From Arthrobacter sp. Bi26 (lineage in GTDB: Bacteria; Actinomycetota; Actinomycetes; Actinomycetales; Micrococcaceae), in NCBI RefSeq assembly GCF_918697925.1, contig NZ_CAKKMF010000010.1, positions 20,836 through 84,835 on the forward strand: 64,000 bases of DNA, written 5' to 3'. Position numbers and translations under genes: made by a program. Below, one piece after another: positions 51,467 through 59,505 of the stretch. Under the pieces are notes generated by a model. It did not search any database. It was not told the DNA's origin and saw only the letters and a program-made list of their open reading frames with translations. Within the stretch, counting starts at the first letter, position 1. Every line of letters begins with the position of its first letter.

Positions 51467-53389
51467 CTAAACTAAAATATGGTCTTCGGGTGAACCGAAG
51501 AACTGAATCTTTGAAGTAGCCAAAAGCTCTTCATTGGTGATGGGCCAGGTGTGCGACGACACGTTGGCGCCGCGCATCTGGCAGTAGTTAAAACGGTCCG
51601 CCGAGTAGATCCGGGCTCCCGACTCGACAATGTCGGTCAGGAAGCGCGAGTCCTCTCCACGTTGCAGCTGCTGGAACGGAAAGCGCCTGAACGTGTCAGT
51701 GGCGGCGAAAATTGTAGGTCCGGAGACTGCTTCCACGTAACGGTGTTCCAATTGCGGGTTGCGCAGGATCGTAGCACCAGCTCCGGCCAGATGCATGTAA
51801 TGCGCCCGCTTTCCCACCACCTCGGCCTCGGAATACATCATGGCGTGGACCTGGTCGCCCAGGTACAGGGGGCTGTAGATGTCGTCGTCGTCCCATTTGG
51901 TGGCGAACCGGCCGTCGGCACGCGCCACGACGGCGTTGAGGCACTCACCGAGCACCGTTTGCTGCGGCTCATGCAGGACCACGGTGTCCGCGATGCCGGC
52001 CAGCTGGGACTTGCGGCGGAACGCGGCTTCGTCTATTTCAAAACCGTGGGCCAGGTACACGAGCTGGACATCGACGCCCTGCTGGGCGGCCACCCCGGCA
52101 ATGACATGCTCGAGTTGCTGCGGGCGGAAACTTGAAACGAGGACAGAGATCTGGGCGCGGGGTGCCGGGGCGGCCAGCGAGGGCCGTGCCGCAGCGGCGA
52201 TGGACTGTGCCCGGTGGCTGAATGTATGCTCCGCCCAGATTCTGCGCTGGGCCTTGTGGACGAGGCGCTGGGCATAGTCCGGGTTTGCGGTCAGTGCCCT
52301 CAGCAGGTGCGCGGCGTCTTCGCGATTGTCCGCCGTGGGGATTTCCCGCTCCGGGAAGAACTCCGTGATGGCCGCGCTGGGGGTCGAGACAACGCAGGAG
52401 CCAGCCGCGGTGATCTCGAAAATCCGCCGGGCGCACATCGACGGCGAGTCCGTGACGGAGTTGACGTTGAGGAACACCTTGTACGCCTTGTAGGCGGTCA
52501 GCATCTGTTTGTAGGACAGAGACCCCACAACGTGCTTCTTGAGGATTCCGGGGAACTGATACTGCGGCTGCCTGCCCAGCTGCCGCGAAAAGATCTCAAA
52601 ACCGGGGCGTTTGCCCGCGGTCGCGTCAACGGCTGCACCCAGCAGGTACTCCATCTGGCGCCGGCGGTCCTCGTATTTGTGCGCAAAATACATTCCGGCG
52701 AAGGCGATCTCGCGGGCGTGCCAGCCGTGCCGGGGCCGGGCCGGGTTGTGGATGCGGGGCTGCGCGGCGAAGGGCAGCACGGAAATCCGGCTGTGGCCCA
52801 GGTCCTCCCGATAGCTGGGCAGCATGTTGGCATCGGTCGTGAAGACGTGATCGAACAGTTTCGCGGCGGGCAGGAAGTCCTCGTAGTGCGGCGGGTCTTC
52901 CTTGTTCCAGAACACCGCCGGGACTCCGGAGACCCGACATCCGTCAACGAGCTCGCGGAAGACCGCCGAAGGGCCGGCGGGGCCGGTGATCTTGCCCCGC
53001 CAGAGCCCTGCGTTGCCTGCCCACGCGGATTCGACGACGACGAAGTCCAGCGCCTCGTCGCGCAGCTGCTGCGCCCAGCCGTCGGGCCTGAGCGCCACGA
53101 CGGTCCACTCGGCGGCGAACGCCGCCGCGGAAAAGTCATCCATGATTATGCCCACGCGCAGCTGCGGATTCCGCGGCTGCGCAACTCCAACAGCAGCTTC
53201 CCTGAAGATCAGGTGGCGGCCGCGTCCGATTCCGCGCCAGGCGCCTTCCGCGCCGCGGACACCGGCCAGGCTGGCCTCGTCACGCTCGGCCGTGCTGCGG
53301 TGCAGGTAGCTCTTGACCTGTCCCATGCCGCCTTGGCGGGCGTGCCACAGCGCGCGGCGCCAGTAGGCCGTCTTGTCTCGAAAACTCAT
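51467..53389 (-). CDS. Bifunctional-looking glycosyltransferase (CgeB-like GT-B + GT-A)
   Basis: The 640-residue protein begins with a basic helical stretch, then a CgeB-like GT-B region from about 75: VGIIMDDFSAAAFAAEW, FWNKEDPPHYEDFLPAAKLF, HVFTTDANMLPSYREDLGHS, SVTDSPSMCARRIFEITAAG (sugar-nucleotide side) to about 395. A GT-A domain follows from 410: ISVLVSSFRPQQLEHVIAGV, LNAVVARADGRFATKWDDDD then IYSPLYLGDQVHA, and a Cys/Met-rich end (RFNYCQMRGANVSSHTW). The GT-A half matches that of the 47394 gene. AGGTAGAGA precedes the ATG, three bases after the stop of the ATPase gene. Probably two sugar transfers by one protein. Confidence 0.72.
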   Translation of the reverse strand: MSFRDKTAYWRRALWHARQGGMGQVKSYLHRSTAERDEASLAGVRGAEGAWRGIGRGRHLIFREAAVGVAQPRNPQLRVGIIMDDFSAAAFAAEWTVVALRPDGWAQQLRDEALDFVVVESAWAGNAGLWRGKITGPAGPSAVFRELVDGCRVSGVPAVFWNKEDPPHYEDFLPAAKLFDHVFTTDANMLPSYREDLGHSRISVLPFAAQPRIHNPARPRHGWHAREIAFAGMYFAHKYEDRRRQMEYLLGAAVDATAGKRPGFEIFSRQLGRQPQYQFPGILKKHVVGSLSYKQMLTAYKAYKVFLNVNSVTDSPSMCARRIFEITAAGSCVVSTPSAAITEFFPEREIPTADNREDAAHLLRALTANPDYAQRLVHKAQRRIWAEHTFSHRAQSIAAAARPSLAAPAPRAQISVLVSSFRPQQLEHVIAGVAAQQGVDVQLVYLAHGFEIDEAAFRRKSQLAGIADTVVLHEPQQTVLGECLNAVVARADGRFATKWDDDDIYSPLYLGDQVHAMMYSEAEVVGKRAHYMHLAGAGATILRNPQLEHRYVEAVSGPTIFAATDTFRRFPFQQLQRGEDSRFLTDIVESGARIYSADRFNYCQMRGANVSSHTWPITNEELLATSKIQFFGSPEDHILV

Positions 53390-53392
53390 TCT

Positions 53393-54283
53393 CTACCTGG
53401 ACCGCTTCCAGCCGTTGGGAAGCAGGGTGGTGCGCATTTCGGGGAGGCTTGCCATCAGCTCAGCCCGGATCTTGCGGCCGTAGTCTGCGTTGCCCTCGTT
53501 GATGCGCCAGATGAAGTTCCGGTATTCCTTGGCAACTTCGTCGGGCGTTCCGTCCATGATGAAATCGCCCTTATCGATCCAAAGGGCGCGGTTGCACATG
53601 GACGTAATGGTGGAAAGGCTGTGGCTGACCACGAACACGGTTCCGGCCTGGCTGGTCACGTGCTCCATCCGCTTCTTGGAGCGCTCCTTGAACTGGGCAT
53701 CGCCGGTGTTGAGGGCTTCGTCGATCAGCAGGATCTCGGGATCAACTGCCGCGGCGATGGCGAAGCGGAGGCGCGCGCCCATGCCAGAGGAATAGGAATT
53801 CATCGGGTGGTAGACCTCGTGCTCCAACCCGGACATCTCCACAATGTCATCGAACTTGGCATCGATTTCTGCGTGGCTCATGCCCATGGCAAGGCAGCCG
53901 AGCCGGATGTTCTGGGCACCCGAAATGGAGCTGATCAGGGCCGCGTTGACGCCCAGGAGGATGGGGTTGCTCGCGGCATAGACAGTGCCGGAGTCCGGGA
54001 TGATCAGCCCGGCCAGAACCTTCATGAGGGTGCTCTTGCCTGAGCCGTTGCGGCCAATGACGCCAATTGAATCGCTCTGATTGGCCACGAAGGAAATCTT
54101 GCTCAATGCCGTGGTGCGTACCACGCTGTCGCCACGGCGCGGCGTGCGAAGTTTCTTGAGGAACGAAGTCCGGGCGTTGGTCCGCCCGGGAGTCTGGTTC
54201 TTCGTCCGGTAGACGACCGAAATGTCGTCAACTACCACTGTTGGCTCCGCGATGTGGCCGATTGTCATGTCAGACACGTCCAT
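53393..54283 (-). CDS. Polysaccharide ABC exporter ATPase (TagH/Wzt type)
   Basis: The 296-residue cytosolic ATPase energises export of an undecaprenyl-linked glycan. Walker A is GRNGSGKST (77-85), the family signature YSSGMGARLRFAIA (164-177), Walker B ILLIDEAL (184-191), H-loop His221. TTALSKISFVANQSDSIGVI is typical of the TagH/Wzt/RfbE group. The C-terminus ends about 60 residues after the ATPase core, so the carbohydrate-binding domain of Wzt that reads a terminal cap is absent, as in TagH. The start at 54283 with AGGAAAG overlaps the permease stop by 14 bases, giving translational coupling. Confidence 0.9.
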   Translation of the reverse strand: MDVSDMTIGHIAEPTVVVDDISVVYRTKNQTPGRTNARTSFLKKLRTPRRGDSVVRTTALSKISFVANQSDSIGVIGRNGSGKSTLMKVLAGLIIPDSGTVYAASNPILLGVNAALISSISGAQNIRLGCLAMGMSHAEIDAKFDDIVEMSGLEHEVYHPMNSYSSGMGARLRFAIAAAVDPEILLIDEALNTGDAQFKERSKKRMEHVTSQAGTVFVVSHSLSTITSMCNRALWIDKGDFIMDGTPDEVAKEYRNFIWRINEGNADYGRKIRAELMASLPEMRTTLLPNGWKRSR

Positions 54284-55163
54284 AGCTTTCCTCTCCGCGC
54301 CAGAAGACAAACAGTCCGGCGGCGACCGATCCCAGCGCCCAGAGACCCAGAACGGCCCACGCCCGCCAGGACGGTGTTGTGTCGTAAAGTAACGAGTCGC
54401 GAATGATCTTGATGACCTGGAACACGGGGTTGACGTCCATCATGGTGCGCATGATGGGGTACTGGTCGAACCTGGTCTCAGCAAAGAAGACTGCCGAGGC
54501 ATACATCCAGAAGCGCACAACGAAAGAGATCAGCATGCTCAGGTCCGGGATTTTCAGGATCAACGGTGCCAGCAACATGCCGATCCCTAGATTAAATAAG
54601 AATTGAAGCAGGATCGCGGGGACAATCAGGAGCCACCGCCACGTGATCTCCTCGGCCGGTGCCGTGAAGATGATGAAGAGCAGCATGACGATCGTCACGG
54701 GAACGTTGGAGATCAGTTCCCGAACGTTGAGGGCAATGGGCAGTGCCGCCCGGGGGAACTGGAAGGCCCGGATCATGGACGTATTACTGGTCAGAGATTT
54801 AGCCCCGCCCAGGACGGACCGCGTGGTCATCTGGAAGGTAAAGACGCCAATGATCAGGTAGCCGACAAAATTGTCAATGCCCTTGCTGGTGCCTAAGAGC
54901 AAACCAAAGATTAGGTAGAAACTGAGTCCGCTCAGTAAGGGCGTCAGAACCAGCCAGGCAGTTCCCAGGTGGGTCTTGTCGTGCTCGCTCTGGACCCGCG
55001 CGCGGGCGTCGAAGAAGATGAAACTCCGGCGGTCCCATAGCTGGACCAGATAGTCCAGGAAGTCGGGCCGCTGCCCCACTTTGCTCAATCGGACAAGGTT
55101 TACGGGCACAGAGACGGTGGGCGTCTTGGTCTCTTCCGCCCGGCTCTGTTCTTTGGTGCTCAT
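54270..55163 (-). CDS. Polysaccharide ABC exporter permease (TagG/Wzm type)
   Basis: The 297-residue ABC-2 membrane protein pairs with the ATPase next door. After a charged N-terminus, RRSFIFFDARARVQSEHDKT and HLGTAWLVLTPLLSGLSFYL are the typical segment before helix 1. About six helices follow, including FVGYLIIGVFTFQMTTRSVL, VPVTIVMLLFIIFTAP and WAVLGLWALGSVAAGLFVF. The start at 55163 overlaps the stop of the preceding glycosyltransferase (ATGA). The ORF upstream to 55223 is not needed. It exports the polymer from the cytosol before transfer to the wall. Confidence 0.92.
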   Translation of the reverse strand: MSTKEQSRAEETKTPTVSVPVNLVRLSKVGQRPDFLDYLVQLWDRRSFIFFDARARVQSEHDKTHLGTAWLVLTPLLSGLSFYLIFGLLLGTSKGIDNFVGYLIIGVFTFQMTTRSVLGGAKSLTSNTSMIRAFQFPRAALPIALNVRELISNVPVTIVMLLFIIFTAPAEEITWRWLLIVPAILLQFLFNLGIGMLLAPLILKIPDLSMLISFVVRFWMYASAVFFAETRFDQYPIMRTMMDVNPVFQVIKIIRDSLLYDTTPSWRAWAVLGLWALGSVAAGLFVFWRGEESYGRV

Positions 55164-56899
55164 CTGATGGTTACTCCCAGCATTTCCAACTCTCTTGCCA
55201 GGGCAACCGCGTTGGCGGCCCATGTTCTCTCCCGCAGCACTCGCCCCCGGCTGGCAGCGCCAAGCGCTGCCGCCAGCGGTGCATCCGAGAGCAGTTCCCG
55301 GACCGCTGCAGCGAACGATGCAGGGTCTCCGGCAGTCGCAAGGCGGCCGGTTACGCGGTCCTCGACGATTTCCGCCAATGCAGGCAAGTCGCTGGCAACA
55401 ACCGGCCGGGCAGATGCCATGGCCTCCACGGGCTTGAGCGGTGTCACGGAACGCGTCACCTCCAGGTCCTTGCGCGGCACAACGAATACATCCAGCGCTT
55501 GATGGTACAGGGCTGTCTGACTCCGGGGCACGCGGCCCGTAAAGACAATGCGATCGGCATATCCGCTCCGCTGCGCCTGAATCTGCAGCGAAGGCATGGA
55601 CGAACCGTCTCCGACAATCAGGAGACGGAGCTGAGGCATGTCCTCAGCCAGCAGCAAAAACGCGGCGAGGAGGTCCTCTATGCCTTCATAGGGTACCAAG
55701 CTGCTCACTGTGCCGATAAATTGTCCGTCTTCTGCGAGACCGATCTCACGCCGGGCGCTGGCCTTATCCAGGGGCTCGGACAGGAAGTTCCCGCCGACAG
55801 CGTTAGGGGCAATGATTACCCTATTTTCGGGGATTCTGGCAGCAACAATGTTCGCCTTCATGGCCGTCCCGAGGGTCAGCACGAGGTCCGCATCCTGCAT
55901 GACCTCCGCTTCCCGGCTCTGAAACAGCCGGTACTTCTCGCTGTTGCGGGCCTCCGGCCCGCGTGTGGAGGCCCAAGTGTCGGCCAGTTGGCCGCGGACC
56001 TCATAGACCCAGGGTATCCCGAGGGCCTCGGCCACGGCCCGCACCACCAGACCGTTGACGTAATGCGTGGTGGTGTGCAGCACGCTCGGCTTGAACACCA
56101 GGGCCACGGCGAGCAGTTCTTCCGCCTGCTGCTGCAGCCGGGCATCAATGGTGTGTGCCATCTTGGCGGGCAGGAGCCGCTGGTAACGGATTCCGTCCAC
56201 GGTGTCCATGGTTTTCGCGAGGAGCTTCCCCACCTGAACGGGATAGCCCATCCTGGTGACCGCCAGCACATCCCATCCGGCCTCCTGTTGCGCCAGCAGG
56301 GTGGAGTGGGAGCGCTGGGCGTAGCCGCTGGCTGTGTGGGGCAGCGAGTTCGTCAGCAGATGAAGGATCCGACCGGGCACCGGTGCGTAGGGGCGGCGCT
56401 CCAGCGACGGCGATGCGTTCGTCAGGATCGCCGCCTCGGCCGCCAGACGGGCGCGTTGCCGCAGTCCCGCAGCTCCAGAGCCGTCGAGTGCCGCAACAGC
56501 TTCGCTGACGTCGCCGTCGTACCAGAGACGCCGCGCCCGGGCCTGCTTCACATGCTGCGCCGTGCCGGCCTTGGCAAGGAGGACGTCCGACACCGCCGGG
56601 AGGTTCGCTGCGAGGGCGACGTCGGCCAGGCGGCGCGCCCGGTCCCCCTCGACGGGTCCGTCGGCAGCGAGGCGCAGCCGGCGTTCGACGTCGGCCTCGT
56701 CCCCGGCGGCGAGTGCCGCGAACATCACGGCCGCCGAGGTGGAGTTTTTCGGGGCCCAGCGGCAGAGGCACTTCGCGAGGGGAAGCACGGCCGAGGGCAG
56801 CCTGCGCGAAAGCTGCAGGAACAAGATGACGGGATCATCAGTCAGGTGCTGGCGGACCACGCTCTGGGCCAGCCGGACGTTGTTGAGCAGCTGCATCAT
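55160..56899 (-). CDS. GT4 glycosyltransferase with helical N-terminal extension
   Basis: The 579-residue protein begins MMQLLNNVRLAQSVVRQHLT. Up to about 165 it is helical and Ala-rich. The GT-B part follows: HLLTNSLPHTASGYAQRSHS, LHTTTHYVNGLVVRAVAEAL, IPWVYEVRGQLADTW, and on the donor side IAPNAVGGNFL, FIGTVSSLVPYEGIEDLLAA, LRLLIVGDG, FTGRVPRSQTALYHQALDV and VTPLKPVEAMASARPVVASD where E412-type Glu (PVEA) contacts the nucleotide. Likely a GT4 retaining enzyme. The ATG at 56899 overlaps the next gene's stop by four bases; the longer frame from 57046 is not credible. Confidence 0.82.
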   Translation of the reverse strand: MMQLLNNVRLAQSVVRQHLTDDPVILFLQLSRRLPSAVLPLAKCLCRWAPKNSTSAAVMFAALAAGDEADVERRLRLAADGPVEGDRARRLADVALAANLPAVSDVLLAKAGTAQHVKQARARRLWYDGDVSEAVAALDGSGAAGLRQRARLAAEAAILTNASPSLERRPYAPVPGRILHLLTNSLPHTASGYAQRSHSTLLAQQEAGWDVLAVTRMGYPVQVGKLLAKTMDTVDGIRYQRLLPAKMAHTIDARLQQQAEELLAVALVFKPSVLHTTTHYVNGLVVRAVAEALGIPWVYEVRGQLADTWASTRGPEARNSEKYRLFQSREAEVMQDADLVLTLGTAMKANIVAARIPENRVIIAPNAVGGNFLSEPLDKASARREIGLAEDGQFIGTVSSLVPYEGIEDLLAAFLLLAEDMPQLRLLIVGDGSSMPSLQIQAQRSGYADRIVFTGRVPRSQTALYHQALDVFVVPRKDLEVTRSVTPLKPVEAMASARPVVASDLPALAEIVEDRVTGRLATAGDPASFAAAVRELLSDAPLAAALGAASRGRVLRERTWAANAVALARELEMLGVTIR

Positions 56900-58155
56900 C
56901 GGCTCTCGCGGGTTTCCGCGAGCAGTTCGGTGATGAGTTCCATATAGCGGCCGGCGAGCTGCTCGTATTCGGCGTGCGCTTTGACCCACTGGCGGCTGTC
57001 GCCGTTGCGGACCAGGCGGCCGCGGTCGGCAGCCAGTTCGCGCCACAAAGCGGCCAGCTCTTCGGGATTGCTTGCCACGATGTCGCCGGCCTCGGCGTCC
57101 GAGACGATTCTCGCGGCTTCGCCACGCACCACGGCAGTGATGTGCCGGCCGATCGCCAGAACCTCATAGGTCTTGGACGGCACGGTGGTCTCGAAGGATT
57201 TCCAGTCGTCCCGCAAAGAGACGATGCAGGTGTCCGCCGACGAGTAGCGTTCCAGCATGGCGGCCCCGGTCAGGGGCGGGTGGAACGTGACAGGAGCTTT
57301 CAGCTCACGTGCCAGCTTCTCCAGCGCCGGCCTCTGGGTCCCGTGGCCCACCATGTGCAGGTGCATCGATTCCCCCACCAGGGCACTCGCGAGGATGGCG
57401 ACGTCGAGTTTCTGACTCTCGCCGTGGTTCCCCAGATACAAGGCCTCGAATACGTCCCTTTTCTGTTCCGGGGGCCCAACCACCGGGATGGAGTCAAGGT
57501 TCACGCCGTTGCTGACGGTTGCCACGTTGCGGACACCGCGGGAGCGCAACGTCGCCGCGAACCCTTCGGTCACTGTAACCACAAGGTCCGCCCGGTGCTG
57601 GACGAAGTCCACCACGTGCTCCACAACGCTCTTGACACTGCCTTGGACGAGCCGGGCGTCGCGGGCCAGGTCCGGCCAGGCATCCCGCATTTCCACGATC
57701 AGGGGGACGCGGCGCAATTTTGCCACGGCATAGCCGGCAGCAAGCGAGGGCAGGCCGGGGGCCGTGACAATAACGACGTCGGGCTTGCGGACCATCATTC
57801 CGGCGGGGACCGACAAAAAGGCCGAAAAGCACTGGTCAAGCAGCCGCGCGGCACGGGAGTTGCCGTGGCGCAGGTAGGGGACGTGAAGAATCTTTTCGGT
57901 GAACTGGCCGTTGCGCTGCCGGAATGGCCTGCCAGCCATCCAGCGCGGGAGTGCCCGCCGCCCGAAGGGGTAGTGCGCCACCGGAGTCACGACATCGACG
58001 CCCCAACCTGAGTGGGAGAACTCCTTGATCATGGCGGTCCAGCGGCGCTGTGGAGGACTCTGTTCGGGCCAGTAGGAGTGCGTGATCAGCGTGATCTGCA
58101 GGCTGTCATTCACGGACTTAGGCGAAATCGACTCCACGAGGGCTTCATCCTGCAT
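56896..58155 (-). CDS. GT4 glycosyltransferase
   Basis: The 419-residue GT-B enzyme starts LQITLITHSYWPEQSPPQRR with the acceptor-side loop (WPEQ.P...R) of WcaI/WbuB-like amino-sugar transferases. It has VIVTAPGLPSLAAGYAVAKL, VPLIVEMRDAWPDLARD, NGVNLDSIPVV, ALYLGNHGESQKLD, LHMVGHGTQRPALEKLARE and KTYEVLAIGRHITAVVRGEA. The EMRDAWP block is common in enzymes starting polysaccharide repeats. The ATG at 58155 has no strong ribosome site but lies five bases after the stop of the proline-rich membrane protein, so coupling may help. First glycosyltransferase gene of the operon. Confidence 0.85.
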   Translation of the reverse strand: MQDEALVESISPKSVNDSLQITLITHSYWPEQSPPQRRWTAMIKEFSHSGWGVDVVTPVAHYPFGRRALPRWMAGRPFRQRNGQFTEKILHVPYLRHGNSRAARLLDQCFSAFLSVPAGMMVRKPDVVIVTAPGLPSLAAGYAVAKLRRVPLIVEMRDAWPDLARDARLVQGSVKSVVEHVVDFVQHRADLVVTVTEGFAATLRSRGVRNVATVSNGVNLDSIPVVGPPEQKRDVFEALYLGNHGESQKLDVAILASALVGESMHLHMVGHGTQRPALEKLARELKAPVTFHPPLTGAAMLERYSSADTCIVSLRDDWKSFETTVPSKTYEVLAIGRHITAVVRGEAARIVSDAEAGDIVASNPEELAALWRELAADRGRLVRNGDSRQWVKAHAEYEQLAGRYMELITELLAETRESR

Positions 58156-58160
58156 GGATG

Positions 58161-58802
58161 TCAGGACTTACCGGTCCGGGGTACGCCGGTAGCCTTTTTC
58201 GATCCAATGAACCGGAAGTAGGCAAAGCCCATGCCCAGCAGGACCAGCACGGTGATGGCCTGGACGGCCAGGGGGCTGCCCGTAGCGACGGCTACTGCAG
58301 CCTGGACTTCAGGTTTCACCATCACCGGAGGTTTGGTGGGGGTGGCGATGACGGCGGGAGCCGTAGACGGCGCCGGCGTCGGAGTGGGCGTCGGTGTCTC
58401 CACTGGGACTTCCTGCACAGGAGCCGGGACGACGGGTGCCGGGGCGACGGGTGCAACGACAGGCGGCGTTTCAATGACGGGCGCAGGCGCCACGACGGGC
58501 GGAGCCGCCGGCACCACGGGCGGAACCACTGGCGTAGGAACGATCACTGGCTCGCTCGGTACCGGCGACGGCTCGTCCGCGGGCTTGGTCGGCGAAGGCG
58601 ACGGCGTATCTGTTGACGGCGGCTTGGTCGAGCCCGTCTTGGTGGGCGTCGGCGCCGGAGTGGGCGTCACCACCACCGTTGCAGGGGCGGTAGGCCCGGT
58701 TTCCTCGGCGTAAGCGGCTGTCGCCGTGGCCACGACTGAGGCGGCAAGGAGCAAAGCTCCCAGCCCGGTGCGTATGGATTTATTTCGGCTGCACGACGTC
58801 AT
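58161..58802 (-). CDS. Proline/threonine-rich membrane protein at head of the operon
   Basis: The 213-residue protein has a signal peptide (MTSCSRNKSIRTGLGALLLA, cut near AYA-EE at about 36), then ~140 residues of Pro/Thr/Val/Ala sequence (TPTPAPTPTKTGSTKPPSTD and PVVAPAPVIETPPVVAPVAP) that would stretch across the cell wall, then a C-terminal membrane helix (about 185-202, AVQAITVLVLLGMGFAYFRF) and a short basic tail GSKKATGVPRTGKS. There is no LPxTG signal before the helix, so sortase anchoring is not supported. The ATG at 58802 follows GGGAGGGA. It lies five bases upstream of the first GT gene. Perhaps a wall-spanning partner of the export machinery; function unknown. Confidence 0.72.
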   Translation of the reverse strand: MTSCSRNKSIRTGLGALLLAASVVATATAAYAEETGPTAPATVVVTPTPAPTPTKTGSTKPPSTDTPSPSPTKPADEPSPVPSEPVIVPTPVVPPVVPAAPPVVAPAPVIETPPVVAPVAPAPVVPAPVQEVPVETPTPTPTPAPSTAPAVIATPTKPPVMVKPEVQAAVAVATGSPLAVQAITVLVLLGMGFAYFRFIGSKKATGVPRTGKS

Positions 58803-59002
58803 CGACAGTCCCTCCCCCACAGTGCGAGATTGAATCAGGTGTGCGTTATGCGGCCAACACTAACGTCATTGTCGGCAGAGCCCCAGTGGTGCACGAGGTC
58901 CCAGTCTACTCGAAGGTAAGAGTCAGGCTGTTCATTTGTGATGCTACCCGCACTCAGGAAACTGTGGCCGCAGCGCCACGCGGACCGGGTTAAGCTGGAT
59001 GA

Positions 59003-59503
59003 ATGCTCCAGTTCAGCCGCCGTATTTCCGCCCGCATTGCCCTGGTTGCGGCGGCCGCCGCAACCGGCTTGTCCTTGACGTCATGCTCCCCGGTGGTGGA
59101 CGTAACACCCGCCAAGGATGCCGCGAACGCGGCCTGCGCGCCTATGATGCTGGCCCTACCGGACGCAATCGGCGATGCCAAGCTGCGCAAGACCAATGCC
59201 CAGGCCACGGCGGCCTGGGGCGATCCGTCCGCAGTGATCCTTCGCTGCGGGGTCAACGTTCCGGGACCCACAACGGACCGCTGCGTCAGCGTCAACGGCG
59301 TCGACTGGGTCATCAAGGAAGGCAGCCCCGTGTGGACGCTGACCACGTTCGGCCGGGAACCGGCGACGGAGATCCTGATGGATCCGGACAAGATCAGTTC
59401 GGCCACCGTGCTGGCAGACCTCTCCTCCGCCGCGGTGAAGATCCCAGCAACCCGGAACTGCGTGGGCCAGGAGGACCTGCAGAACCTGCCGACTAGCAAA
59501 TAG
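59003..59503 (+). CDS. DUF3515 family lipoprotein
   Basis: The 166-residue protein begins MLQFSRRISARIALVAAAAA, then TGLSLTSCSP with lipobox LTSC (Cys28), so it should be a membrane-anchored lipoprotein outside the cell. ACAPMMLALPDAIGDAKLRK, ATAAWGDPSAVILRCGV, VNGVDWVIKE and WTLTTFGREPATEI are the characteristic blocks of DUF3515, an actinobacterial family of unknown function with conserved Cys residues. It converges on ddl with two bases between stops. In the usual gene order thiL stands close by; here the island separates them. Confidence 0.9.
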   Translation: MLQFSRRISARIALVAAAAATGLSLTSCSPVVDVTPAKDAANAACAPMMLALPDAIGDAKLRKTNAQATAAWGDPSAVILRCGVNVPGPTTDRCVSVNGVDWVIKEGSPVWTLTTFGREPATEILMDPDKISSATVLADLSSAAVKIPATRNCVGQEDLQNLPTSK

Positions 59504-59505
59504 AG

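Noticed and set aside
58161..58802. Sortase-anchored (LPxTG) wall protein
   Set aside because: No LPxTG-like motif lies before the C-terminal helix; the VPRTG string comes after it.
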